DNA from: Iris pallida
Taxonomy: Eukaryota > Streptophyta > Magnoliopsida > Asparagales > Iridaceae
Direction of reading: 5' to 3'
Assembly (NCBI GenBank): GCA_029216955.1
Contig: JANAVB010003400.1
Location: forward strand, 11,671,983 to 11,735,982
DNA: 64,000 bases
The notes below the pieces were generated by a model that worked only from the letters and a program-made list of their open reading frames with translations, was not told the origin of the DNA and made no database searches. Shown here one piece after another: positions 36,612-49,165 of the stretch (the stretch's first letter is position 1; every line of letters begins with the position of its first letter). A program made the position numbers and the translations under genes.

Positions 36612-38344
36612 CATATGCTGATAAGAATGGGTGGCTTGTTTTGCAGACCTGGTCTTCTACGAACACTACTTATCTGCCTCAATGTTTACTTCATTGTCAA
36701 CTGCATTCTGTGTGAAGGGAAATTCTTTTTGGACTGGAACAGCTTCTTTGTAGTGTGCGATTGCAATGTAAACTGGAATGCTGGTTGGCAAGTGTAACAC
36801 TACTTGTACATGTCAATTTGTGTATCTAAGAACCCTAGTTAATGGAAAGTTTGTTTTTGTCACGGTTGCCAAACAAAAATTGTCCATTGTTTTAGGCCCA
36901 AATGCACGTCATTAGATACTGCATATCACTATTCAATGATGAAGCAATCTACTGCGGTGTAGGTAAGAGTGGGTAAAAAAAAAACTTGTGTATAAGGTTC
37001 GAAAAGGGGAATTGAAGTAGAGTGGGCCTTGCTTGTTTGATTGACCTCTTTGCCTGAGTTGATGGAAAACCAATTTAGATTTCCTGTTCTCTCTTAGTTA
37101 TTTTTGGTTATTTTAAAGAGTTTTTTTTTATGCAGTTATAATGTTATCTCAAGGATAATCTCCAGATTTTGGCTTTTGTTTTAATTTCTTGAGAATATAT
37201 AAATAGTCTAGTCTGTAAATTCATAAATTATTAATCGAATAAATGAAGAATGAGAAATCTATTTTTGAATTTGTCCCAATAATGAGACCCGTGAACATTT
37301 CTATTATATATTTGTTATAAAAAATTATAATAGTTTGCAATAAATAAAAATTGATCGTAGGAACGTTGATTTAACATTTTTAGACGCACCTAGACGGCTA
37401 TCAGTTATTGTGGTGCTTGATGTTAGGTCTCTATTGGACATTCTTCTTCTTCCACCTCTACAAATGTCAATACCATCATGCGGTTTCGTCGTCTTTTCAG
37501 AAGACTTTGTGTTGACTAGACTATCGAATCAGAGGCCTCTGGTATGACAGATTTGGAGGACATCAACAGGAGCATAAGTCTTGAATTTTACGCTTATATG
37601 ATTCACCGGGAGGGGAGTTCTTTGAAGCTGAGGAAAATGATAGGAAACCAATTTAGATTTTCTATTAACTTTTTTTGTTGTTGTTGTTATTTTAGATAAA
37701 TATTTTTTTTTCATGTTTAATCGGTTATGATTTGAGTTATTTTAGGGATAAGCCTTTAGAGATTCATCGAAGAATTGAAAAATGAAAAAAATATATATCT
37801 ATTTTTGTGTTTGTATATTACGATGCTAAAATCATAAAATGGATCTCTCTATCTTATTTCCTTCTCCTCCTCCAACATTGACGCGAATGCCAGAATCATA
37901 TGATGGACCTCTCTATCTTATTTCCTTCTCCTCCGACATTGACGCGAATTGTGTATCGAGTATAAAAGCCACGTCATCGAGATCCAATGCAACCTGTACG
38001 TTTTTAAACTCGAGTACTTTTATTAACTATAATCAAATATGTTTTGTATTTCTATTATAACTTTTGTGGTAAATTTTTGGCAGTTAATTGTTAACATTTT
38101 ATTTAAAGTTTTTCATCTAATTTTTTCCATAAATCTCAATTTCTTTTTACTTAAATTTGTAGCAGTTAATTGTTCACATTTCACTTTGCTCGTCACCTTT
38201 CACAGTTAAGACCATAGTGTACATGGTGGAATGAAATGCTTTCCTTTTGTGTAGCCTCCTTTTGAGTACTTTCATTAAGCTACTCTCCAAAACTAAATGA
38301 AACTTATTAAGCAACACATTCCCGCAACCATAGTTAGAATGTCA
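36612..38344. other. 3' UTR and downstream intergenic sequence
   Basis: The first 200-250 bases are probably 3' UTR; a polyadenylation site cannot be placed. Further on, two diverged copies of a segment starting with AAACCAATTTAGATTT lie at 37068 and 37646. A tandem duplication of about 59 bp (CTCTCTATCTTATTTCCTTC, at 37842 and 37909) follows. Confidence 0.5.
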
Positions 38345-38352
38345 ACTAACAC

Positions 38353-38904
38353 TAGGACGGCATTATTTAGTTTTGAACCCAAAATCGAAACGAACCAAAT
38401 AAATATTCGGTTTGGTTTCGGGTTTTAAAATACTAAAATTTCTTATTCGGATCGGTTTCGATTTTGGATTCCGGCTTCGGTTCCGGTTTGAAACAGAAAC
38501 TTATGCAATTATTGAATATCCTCAAATTTACGCATATATTATGACTAAAATATGTTTGAAAATAATAATTATATACAAGTCGTTTAAAGCAAAACTTTGA
38601 TAATTTAACAACTAATTTAACTTTAGACGCAACATTAAAATACAACAAATATATGTATAAAACTTACAAAATTTTAATATAATTTAACTGCAATTTCAAC
38701 TTTGTGTTCGGCCATTAAGCAATAAAAATATATTCCATCATAACAAACCTAATAAACCGAATAAATTGAATCGTTAATCGGTACGATTTTAGTTATGGCT
38801 AACTAATTTCGGTTCAATTTCGATTTAGACTTTTAGAATTTTGATTTATTTGACTTCGTCTATTTAGGTTCGGTTGAAATCGAACAAACCGAACGCTTAC
38901 CCTA
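38353..38904. mobile_element. Non-autonomous hAT-type element, 552 bp, 8-bp duplication ACTAACAC
   Basis: Perfect ACTAACAC at 38345-38352 and 38905-38912. The left end is TAGGACGGCATTATTTAG. The right end, reversed, is TAGGGTAAGCGTTCGGTTTG. The ends are full of CGGTTTCGG-type words around an AT-rich core. Same family as the 39152 element, but more diverged. Confidence 0.88.
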
Positions 38905-39151
38905 ACTAACACTCAGAACATTCCTACACTGCCGCCATAAACCAACCAACCCCGCCCCCCCCCCCCCCAAAAAAAAAAAAAAGAAGGCCAGTAGTGAAAT
39001 CTATAATTATAAAATAGTAAGCATATTAGTGTATGGACTTTCCTAATTTTTGAAGCTTTAGATAACTCCTATAATTATTTGCAAAACCTATGAAATATTT
39101 AGTATATTGTCCCCCTCTTGCAGAAAGTGTTTTTAAGTTTTGACCTCCAAT

Positions 39152-39377
39152 TAGGGGTGAGCATTATTCGGTTTTGGACCGAAAACCGAACCGAACCGAA
39201 CCGAACCGAACCGAATAAGAGATTCGGTTCGGTTTTAAAAAAAATCGGTTCGGTTTCGGTTTTGAAAATACTAAATTTTCTTATTCGGTTTCGGTTTCGG
39301 TTTTGAAAATACTAAATTTTCTTATTCGGTTTCGGTTTCGGTTTTGGGTTTCGGTTTCGGTCCGAAAACCGAATAAG

Positions 39378-39457
<80 letters not shown>

Positions 39458-39725
39458 TATAGGTATATACTAAATATATATAGGTATATACTATAGGTAT
39501 ATAATAAATATATCTAGGTATATTTAGTTATTATATATATTAAAAAAAAACACAAATAAACCCAAAAATCGAATAAACCGAAAATCGAACCGATTTAATT
39601 CGGCGGTTCGGTTCGGTTATTGACCAATTCGGTTCGGTTTCGGTTTTGCTTATTCGGTTTCGGTCCAATTCGGTTTTCGGTTATTCGGTTCGGTTGGAAC
39701 CGAATAAACCGAATACTCACCCCTA
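39152..39725. mobile_element. Non-autonomous hAT-type element, 574 bp, 8-bp duplication CCTCCAAT
   Basis: Perfect CCTCCAAT at 39144-39151 and 39726-39733. Ends are TAGGGGTGAGCATTATTCGG and, reversed, TAGGGGTGAGTATTCGG. Subterminal CGGTTCGGTTTCGG arrays could be transposase binding sites. The core holds a (TA)n run (39382-39453). No coding capacity. Well-kept ends suggest recent movement, using a transposase supplied elsewhere. Confidence 0.92.
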
Positions 39726-39733
39726 CCTCCAAT

Positions 39734-40062
39734 CATCAACTTGGATTGTTTTATAACCATTTTTTTTATTCAAACATAGAGACTGTTACTTAAACCATTC
39801 CTTATCCTCTTTCTTTCCCTAACACGGTCAACTATTGACGTGATCTTCCCCGCAAGAGTCGTAGTAGTTTCTCACTAACGAGATTGGCTACCACTCTTGA
39901 GGAGCGAGAAGAGGAATAGGCACAGGAATTGCTAAATCGAACAAGTCCTTCATTCAATGATCGTACACCGAGATGTGGCATTGACATCTCAGCCCGTAGC
40001 TTACGTGCGCTTCTGGATTTCATAATGTCAACGGACAGCACTACTCCACAAGGTTCGGTTAT
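39734..40062. other. Unrecognised segment between hAT and CACTA elements
   Basis: Contains a 70-codon open frame on the - strand (39832-40041) with Ser/Arg-rich sequence and normal-looking composition. It may be a gene fragment; I do not recognise it. Confidence 0.35.
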
Positions 40063-40189
40063 GAGACAAGAAATGTAGCATTTACGGTACCCAATTTATG
40101 ATGCGCAGTTGCGCATTGTAAATGACACTCTTTTACAACGTGTAAATATGTGCGCCGTAAAAGAATTTTTTTGTCTTTTTTTTACGGCG

Positions 40190-40500
40190 TGTTTGACATG
40201 CACATTGTAATTGAAGACTCACTTATGGCATGTATTTTTGCGTGTTGTAAATGAAGACTCATTTACGGCAGACATTTTTGTGTATTGTAATTGAAAGCTC
40301 ATTTACGATATGCATTTTTGCGTGTTGTAATTGAAAACTCATTTACGATATGCGTTTTTGCGTGTTGTAATTGAAGGCCCATTTACGACTTGCATTTTGC
40401 GTGTTGTAAATGAAGACTCATTTACGACATACATTTTTGTGCGTTGTAATTGAAGACTCATTTACGACGTGCATTTTTGCACGTTGTAATTGAAGACTCG
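40190..40500. repeat. 40-bp tandem array, 7-8 copies, each able to form a hairpin
   Basis: The word CTCATTTACG recurs every 40 bases (about 40258, 40298, 40338), with one 39-base unit. Within a unit TTTACGACGTGC and GCACGTTGTAA are inverted around a T-rich loop. Such subterminal repeats bind the TNPA-type protein in studied CACTA elements. Confidence 0.85.
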
Positions 40501-41478
40501 TATTCCAGGTAAAAAATGATAAAAACTGAAAAAATTAAAAACTGAGAAAACAACAACAAAATTAAAAAAAAACAAAAACAAAAATCATTCTTAAAAATGA
40601 AAAAGAAAAACTATTGAATTTTTTTTTCAAAAAAATGAAAAAAAACAAACAAAAAACAAAAATATAAATAAATAAGGATTTTTGAAAAAAAATAGTATAC
40701 AATTTTTTTTTCTTAAGGGATATAATGATTATATTTTGTGGATAAATTATTTATTGTAATATACCCAATTTTTGTAAATAATTTTTTATAACATAAATTA
40801 AATATAAAAATAAAATTTGCATCCTAAATTTGTGTAAAAAGAAAAGATGATAACAATAGTTATCTAATAAAACGGAAAACATTTAATAACTATCAATTTT
40901 ATATAAAACAAAAAGTTAAAACATATTTTCATTCACGGCATACAGCACGTTGGAAAAAATATTTTCACATTCCTGCACAAATTTTCACATTCCCGCAAAA
41001 TTTTTTCATTTTTCTCTTATTTTTTTTTTTCATTTCCCTCATTATGCACTTATTGTATACTATGTTTTCGTTCAAGTTTTTCATCTCCTTTTTTTTTAAA
41101 AATCCCAAAGCCTCCAGATCTGAAATCACCCTTCTCTGGTTATTGCTTGTTGGAGGCTCGATACAGACAGAACCTCTTCGAACAGCCCGGAACTACCCCA
41201 ATCTGGACGAGACCTCCAACATCCGCGGCGGGGAGCCACCGTTTCCACTCTAGAGCGGCGCCACCCTCTGCCGGAACTTGTAGCGTCGCGATCCGGTCAA
41301 CTTCCCGGTCAGCAAATTTGCGCCGCCTGAGCTCACGGGTGTTGACTAGTCCAGGTTCAAAATCTCTTAAGCGAATTAAAAAAATATCTAGAAAATTTTT
41401 TGTCATGAAAAAAGAGTTTTTTTTTTGTATTTACGTCACATTTGTTGTTAAATATTTTTTTTTTGGGGGTGGGGTGGT
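40501..41478. other. A-rich tract and a GC-rich island in the CACTA 5' region
   Basis: 40510-40700 is A-rich. At 41100-41350 a GC-rich island is open on both strands (for example 41147-41515 +, whose end runs into the poly-G tract). It may be a leader exon or captured DNA; no homology recognised. Confidence 0.4.

Positions 41479-41508
<30 letters not shown>
41479..41508. repeat. 30-base poly-G run
   Basis: An uninterrupted G30 preceded by GGGGGTGGGGTGGTG. Homopolymer G runs of this length are uncommon and can form G-quadruplexes. The length may be uncertain in sequencing. Confidence 0.9.
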
Positions 41509-41509
<1 letters not shown>

Positions 41510-44500
41510 GGGTAAATACAAATAACTCTTAAAAAAACCCTTAGACTAGCAAGTCTTTTTGAACAAAAGCATATACATTCAACATATACCTAATGTATAT
41601 TTGCATATATTATGGAAATATACTCCATGAGCCATTATAAAAAAAGATAGTGGTTGGGACGAAACTATTTGATACACTATTTTAAGGGTCCTAAAAGATT
41701 AATATTTGAGACGATTTAGAATTTGGTAATAAAAGAGAATAATATTAATGACGGATTTGTATATGGAATAATAATATAACTTATTTTGAACTGAAAGTTG
41801 GTTCCGTCTCAATAAAATATTGTTCTGTCCCAAAAACTACTGACGGGAATAAAAACATTGGCAGGCAAAGCTGATGTCCCGTTATTTTTTACTAATTTTT
41901 TAGTAATAGCTTATCAAATAGATCTGAACCGTTTATTTATTTGATCTAAACCGTTCAATTGTTAGGTTAAGCTAAAACAATCCATTGATTCTCTCTCTTC
42001 ATTAGACGCTACTTTTTATTCTCCCTCCCTCTTTCTCTCTCTTTCTTTCTCTCAAAAGGGGTTTGATCGGTATTTTCGTAACCTATTCCTTCTAATTAGA
42101 GCTAAATTTTACTAATTTCATCATATGCTTGATTAGCGTTAAGTTTTACTAATTTCAGTAGTTTGTAGATCTATTCGGTTCATCGATGGTTTGGAATCGA
42201 AGGATGTTATTTAGGGATTCGTTCAGAAGTCGTTGGATCCGTGTTGTTTTTGTTAGATTTTTGATTTGCGTGATATATGTTAAATTATTTTATTATTGTG
42301 AGATTGTGGGTGCTGATTCTGAAGAATGACGAGTGGTTTATTTGTTTAGATCTGATAAAGTTGGTAAAGTTGTTTTTGTAACAAGTTATGTGTATATATA
42401 CACTAAAAAATATTTTTTTTGTTACACGATGTGAAAATTGTGATTTTTGGGCGCATTGTTTATTTTTTCCATCTGTAAATAACAATTTTGACTACTCCAA
42501 AGATCCTTTCTTGATCGGCTTGCATTAAAGCTTAATTGATAACAGAGCTTCCAACTGCTGTGGAGTGGCTGTGTTGCACAACCACGAATGCGATACGATA
42601 AGATACAGACGTCGACATGGACACTGCATCAACGTTGGTGCGTCGCGATATACTTTATATTCATTTTGCAAAAAAATGAATACAAAGTATTCAGCCATAA
42701 GTTTAATACTTTTTGAAATCCCCAGCGTTCAAACACCTAGAAATCCAACTTTTCTTCCCAAAGTGGTATTACTTCAACGATTGATTTGGTTATGTAGTTT
42801 GTAGTTGTCAATTATTGAATCCCTAGGCTGCACAGATAATTCTCCACAGAACACTACAGGACCATGTCTACATGTCCAACACGACACTTTCTCGGCATGC
42901 AGACATGGTCTTCCCAAACACGAAACTTCCTCAACTGATTTCGTGTTCAATGTTAGGGTATAATTTGAAGATCTTCCAAAGTTGTGTGTTCTAACGATTT
43001 TTTTTGTATGAGCTATTTCATGTTCTACTGATTTTTTTTTTTGAAAAACTTCCAATATTTTTTTTTTCAATTTTTATGGTATTTGAATACTGATTTCGTG
43101 TTCTACTGATATTTTTGAAAAACTTTAAAGATTTTCCAATTTTCCAATTTTGTTTGGTAAACTTCCAAACTTCTCTTTTTTCTCTCCAATTTGTCATTTT
43201 GTTTGTAGGACAATTATAAATCTTGTGTATTTCTTTTGTACTTTTTTTCCAGGAATATAACATTTGTGAGTATAATTTTATTCATTGTCATGTCTAACAA
43301 ATTTTATTAAAATAGTCTAATCGAGTTGGTTTGGACAGATCTGTATCAAATTTCTGTGTAGTTGAGGTGGATCGAATTTTGGTATGATCATCATATCAAG
43401 TTTTCGTTGAATCAGAATTTAGTTTCAAGCTAAGGGTTCGGATTGGGCTGGATGATGTTTAGGTGTAATTTGGATTGGTTCTGGTCAGGTTAGGGCCAAG
43501 TTCCGATCAGGTTAGGGCCAAGTCAGATCGTAATATAATTTTGATATGATCACAATCATATCAAGTTTTGATAGAATTTGATACTTATTGTCAAGACTGT
43601 TAGACCAAATATATAATAATTTGTAGTCAACTTTTATAATTAAATATGAGAACAAGAACTACAACACTATTTTCATAAACATGTATAATCTGCTAATACC
43701 CAATAACCTATTTTGATATGCTATGAAACATCAAGCTAGGAATGTTCACCTAAAAGGACAATTTTCAATTAGGTTTCCTTGTTGACAAGATACATGTATG
43801 AATTTTGTCTCAACATAACTTGTTCATTTGAATATGCTTTCCTGAACTTATTATGAATGTGTATATTTTTATTTGGTGTTAGATGAGAATAATTTAAAAA
43901 TTTGATATAGATAAGAGTTGGATTGGATCACGTGATTGGAATTTATTCAAGAAATTGGTCAACTCATTTCGTGTTCAAAGTTAGCGTATAATTTGAAAAT
44001 CTTCCAAATTTTTGTGCTATATTGATTTTTTTTCTATTCTATTTTGTGTTATTTTTCCAATTTCTTGAAATTGGTCAACTCATCAAGCTTCTAATTTTTT
44101 TTTTTAAAACTTCTAATTTTTTTCCCCATTTTTTGGTTATTTGAATACTGATTTTGCATTCTACTGATGTTTTTGAAAAACTTTCAAAGATTTACAATTT
44201 TTCCATATTTTTGATGAACTTCCAAAATTTCCCCTTTTTTCTAATTTTTCATTTTGGTTGTAGAACAGTTATACATCTTGTGTATTTTTATTCTAGTTTC
44301 TTTTTTTTTCTAGGAATATAACATTTGTGAGTATAATTTCATTCATTGTCATGTCTAACAAAATTTTATGAAAATAGTCTGATCGAATTGGGTAATATTG
44401 ACTTATAACTGTCTTGGACTGTTCTAACCCAAAATAATTGCACAAGCAATTGACTGATCAGATTATTAATATTGAAAGTTTATTCGATTCTTATAGACTA

Positions 44501-45761
44501 TTGATTTATTCATACTTCCCACGATAATTTTAGCTATTACAACTCATTATACATATTCACCGACTACTGTAAGTGATTTGTTGTCACACTTTTTTTTCCA
44601 ATGTTCTGTATCATGGTGTAGTAGCTCGTTTTCATTTCAACTCATGTTCTCATGTGTATTGATTGGTGTTGGTGAGGGAGTGACTATTGGATAGAGAGTA
44701 ATTTCGTGGGATGTCCACTAGTGACTGCTTGAATGAAATCGATTGCATGTTGGCATTTTTATGTCCAAAAATGGATATACTAGACATGCGACATATCTTT
44801 TTAGTATAAATCAGTTCTGATGCACACTAGCATATCTTGATTGTCAGAATATATCTTGATTACCGGAATGACGTGGTACTTTGTTGAATGATTACTAGCA
44901 CTTTTATTTATGGATTTTCGACTTGCTAGACATGTACATGAATATTATGCCTCGTGATTGAACCGATGGTCACTAGTTCATTCTTACATGACATGTTTGT
45001 TTATGCTAGACTTCTATATAATGGTGTATTTCCTTGTAATAGCCCGATGGTACCACGCATTGTCATGCTTCGATATATTTGGTTGGTATTTTTGGATGTC
45101 CATGGTTTGGCGTACGAGTTAAATGAACTTAGGTTAATTACTTAGTTTGATAACATAGATGCATTGGGAGGGAAGTCCCTAGTTTCATTACGGACTTATT
45201 CGATAGCTTATTTTCTTGCCAGAGATAGATCTATCGACCTCGATGACGCTATGTCTCTCACTCTAGTTATATGCATGTCTCTCATATTATTTATTTTGTT
45301 ACTTGTAGATTTTGTGCCATTGGAGTTGTTGTCCACCTGTTTTGCTCGCCGACATCTTAGGACCGTGATTCGAATAACGCGAATTTTACTAATACATTTG
45401 AAAAAAATTAGAGAATTATATTATAGCACTTTTTAGATACAAGGGGTTGGATTCAAATATAGTATGAAATAGTACCTGGTACCAAATGGGGGTACTTCCA
45501 ATGAGTTCATGAAACAAAGATTAGTATAGGGGAACCACCAATGGGTTCATGAAACATAAAGAATTATAATTCTTTTGCAAAGATCAAGCTAGGAATGTAC
45601 CGAAAAAGACACTTAATTTTTATTTAGATTTTCCTTCTTGACATGATACATGTATGAATTTTGTGTCAACATAACTTGTTCATTTGAATATGCTTTCCTA
45701 AACTTATTCTGAATGTGTATATTTTTACTTGGTGCTAGGTGAGAACAGTTAGAAAGTTGAT
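41509..45761. other. CACTA 5' non-coding region with two internal segmental duplications
   Basis: Segments at about 42950-43345 and 43955-44400 are diverged copies sharing AGGAATATAACATTTGTGAG and GTCATGTCTAACAAA. Segments at about 43728-43955 and 45581-45800 are also copies, and the second contains the real transposase start. No complete gene here. Confidence 0.6.
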
Positions 45762-47596
45762 ATGGATAAGAGTTGGATCGGATCACGTGATTGGAATGCA
45801 AAGGCATATAAGGATGGAGTCGAAGCATTTCTTAAATTTGTATATAAAAAAAGAAAGTTGAGACGACTCATATATATTGTTCATGTGGTAGATGTGTAAA
45901 TCGGGTTTATCACAATCGACAGACTGTGGAGATTCATATAGAAATGTATGGATTTGAAAGGAGTTACAGGGATTGGATATATCATGGGGAGTCTTTGGGT
46001 GGTTTGGATAATATCAATTATAATATGAGAGATGATATATCAGTTGGTGAGAGTGAAGCTGAATTAAATGAATGTGCTAATATGGAAGCAATGGTACGAG
46101 AGGGAATGGGATTTTCAGGCATTGCAGAAAATATGGGTTGTGAGGAAGAGACCATGACAGAAAGAATCTTGGGGTCTGATGAAGACATGCCAAGATATTT
46201 CAAACTTCTAAAAGAAGCAGAAAGTGATTTGTACGGGAATTGTCCTAAGGGTGTTACCAAACTATCGTTTGTTGTTGAACTTTTACACTTGAAGCAACTT
46301 AATGGATGGATAAATCGTTCTTTCACAATGTTGTTGGGCTTCTTAAAAAAGATGTTTCCATGTGCTAGGATTACAAAATCATACTATCAACCTAGTAAGC
46401 TAACTACCGATCTGGGATTCACTTACAAAAAGTGGGATGCCTGTCCTAATAGTTGTATGTTGTTTCGAAATGAATCTGAGAATCTTGAAAAGTGTGAGAT
46501 TTGTGGGGCTTCTAGATATAAAACTGATATTGCCAACGAGGGTGCTCCGGTTGACCATGTTAAAAAAGTTTCTGAAAAAAAGGTTCGATATTTTCCTTTA
46601 AAACCAAGACTACAACGACTGTTTTGGTCATCACATACAGCTTCACTCATGAAATGGCATGTTGAGAAATGAATAGATGATGGTGTAATGAGGCATCCAT
46701 CAGATTCTCATGCTTGGAAAGTGTTTGGTGAGCAAAATCCATCCTTTGCTGGAGACGGACGTAATGTTAGACGGGTTAATTACCGATGGATTTAATTCGT
46801 TTGGTAATATGAGTGTTGCTCACAGTACTTGGCCTATTGTGGTTGTCCCTTACAACTTACCCCCATGGTTGTGCATAAAGCAACCTAACTTAATTTTGTC
46901 TACTCTTATTCATGGACCAAAAGTCCAGGTGATAAGATTGATGTTTATTTACAACCATTGGTTGAGGAGTTGAAAGAGCTTTGGGCAGTTGGTATTTCTA
47001 CTTATGATGTATCAACCAAGCAGTTGTTTCATCTACATGTAGCATTGTTGTGGACAATCAATGACTTTTCCACATATGCGATGTTATCTGGATGAAGCAC
47101 AAAAGGCCTTTGTTGTAATAAGGATCATCAAGCTACCCGGTTGACAAATGGTGGCAAGTATTATTATTGGGGGCATCGTCGATTCTTACCGGTGCGCCAT
47201 TAGTTTCGAAGAGAGAGTGTAACTTTTAATGGTAAGCTGAAATGGGGCCACCACCTTTGACTTTATCTGGAACACAGGTGTTGAAGCAGTTGAATGATAT
47301 CAATATCGAAACTGAATATAAGAAGGAGGATGTCTTTAGAAAGATGAAGAGGGAAGAACAAGAAAAAATGAGTGCAAAAACACAAAATTTACCAAAAACC
47401 AGATTGGGTTGGAAGAAGAAGAGCATATTTTTTGAACTACCTTATTGGGAATATAATTTGATTCGCCATAATCTAGATGTTATGCACATTGAAAAGAATG
47501 TGTGCAATAATATCTTGTTTACATTGCTAGGTACTAAAGAAAAAACAAAGGATAATTTAAAGGCTCGAAAAGACCTCAGAGATATAAAAATTTGAT
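45762..47596 (+). pseudogene. TNP2-type CACTA transposase, broken
   Basis: The start is ATG 45762, giving MDKSWIGSRDWNAKAYKDGVEAFLKF in outline, the transposase-associated N-terminal domain; its CxxCxN motif region is frameshifted near 45850. The main frame (45926-46672) carries YFKLLKEAE, LSFVVELLHLKQLNGW, CPNSCMLF, CEICGASRYK and VRYFPLKPRLQRLF. It stops at 46670, and the downstream family motifs (RHPSDSHAWKVF, then VPYNLPPW, DVYLQPLVEELKELWAVG, LLWTINDF, YYWGHRRFLP) appear in alternating frames. FFELPYWEYNLIRHNLDVMHIEKNVC lies in 47242-47595. These proteins excise CACTA elements by cutting at the CACTA ends. At least five stops or shifts make this copy inactive. Exons may account for some breaks. 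Confidence 0.85.
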
Positions 47597-47637
47597 CAGA
47601 GCTACATCCTCAACCACGTGGAAGAACTCTGGAGTAC

Positions 47638-48365
47638 TTGCCCCCAGCCGAGTTCACAATGAGCAACAAAGATAAAGACATTTTCTTAAAAGTGTTGCGA
47701 GATGTAAAAGTCCCTGACGGTTATTCATCTAATATATCACGGTGCGTGCATATAGAAGAACAAAGTATATGGGATCTTAAGAGTCACGAAAATCACATTT
47801 TAATGCAACAATTACTTCCTATAGCTATTCGAAGGGTCTTACCAAAGAATGTTGTTAAATCCTTAATTTAATTAAGCAACTGCTTTGTGGTGTTGTGTTC
47901 AAGTATAAATAATATGGCAAACTTGGAAAAGTTTGAAGATTGTATGGCTCTTACCCTTTGTAGCCTTGACAAGATTTTCTCGCCTGGATTTTTTGATATA
48001 ATGGAACATTTGCCTATCCATTTAGTTGATGAATTAAAGATTGCTAGTGCTGTATTGCATCGTTGGATGTATACAATGGAAAGGTATTTGAACACATTGA
48101 AACTCTTTGTGCGGAATCGTTCTCATCCAGAGGCTTCTATTGCAAATTAGTACGTTTGGAAGAATGCATGACTTTTTGTTCAAGGTATATGGATAATAAT
48201 GTGGAAACTAAAATGAAACGGCCAAGAAGAAATCATGATGGAGGAAATAAATTTGGTCGTGTTGTAAGTAAAAAAGTACACTTTCGACTTGACCCAGTTA
48301 TGCACATGCAAGCACATCGATATGTGCTTGCCAACACAGAGGCAGTGGCACCATTCATTGTGTAA
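47638..48365 (+). pseudogene. DUF4218-like C-terminal part of the TNP2 protein
   Basis: Continues the transposase after a stop at 47595. PPAEFTMSNKDKDIF and GYSSNISRCVHI are in 47638-47871. CSLDKIFSPGFFDIMEHLPIHLVDE and the RWMYTMERYLNTLK segment are in 47887-48150. ECMTFCSRYMDNNVETKMKRPRRN and AHRYVLANTEAVAPFIV run to 48365 in another frame. Order and spacing match DUF4218 (PF13960) as found in plant CACTA proteins. Confidence 0.82.
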
Positions 48366-48657
48366 GATTTGTGTATCTTGACCATTAACTTTATTTTATC
48401 CTCTTATTTGGTTGTTAAATATATATACATTTCTACATCTCTCTACAGAAAATACCTTGTTGAACTTGCAGTAAAATATCTACAAGCTTCACAGCGACAC
48501 CTTGTTAGTCGCCTGCACAATGAACAATTTGGCATTGGTTTAAGGAACATGTAAGTAGATATATCCATTTTTAGCACTCTGAATAAAATTATTATAGAGA
48601 TGGTCATTTTAGTATCATTATTAAACTTTTGATTTAATGGTTTTGAAACGTAGGTAA

Positions 48658-49165
48658 AGGGTTTACGAGAAGATGTACACATATCAGAGGAGATAAAAAA
48701 CTTAGTTTCAGGTCCTCTCAAGGATGCATTGAGATACAATTCTAACATTGTGAATGGTCTTAGATTTCGATCAAAGAAAGTTGATGTTCGTAGAAAAACT
48801 CAAAACATCGGAGTCCTCTTAAAAGATGAACAAATGAGTTTATCTAGTCGTAAAGATAGAAACCCTCTTCCAGGAGATGTTACATTCTGCGGACAACTGT
48901 CTGACATCATTGACATTAAATATTTGAATGGCATGCAATTTGTGTTATTTAAATGCAATTGGGTTAATCCACGAGTGGGCCTAAAAGTGGATGAGTTTAA
49001 CTTTACTCTAGTAATCTTCAATCACTTGTTATACAAAGAGAACAGAGTTGTTGACGAACCTTATATCTTAGCATCCCAAGCAGAACAAGTTTGGTACGTG
49101 TAAGACCCTCTAGACCCAGATTGGCATGTGGTTGTTCAAATGTCACCACGGGACACATTTGAGAA
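48658..49165 (+). pseudogene. DUF4216-like segment of the CACTA transposase
   Basis: Preceded by GLREDVHISEEIKNLVSGP. The frame 48729-49103 has DRNPLPGDVTFCGQLSDIIDIKYL, VLFKCNWVNPR, VDEFNFTLVIFNHLLY and DEPYILASQAEQVWYV, then a stop (TAA 49101) and the usual follow-on DPLDPDWHVVVQMSPRDTFE. This is DUF4216 (PF13952), normally the tail of the same protein. Confidence 0.82.
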
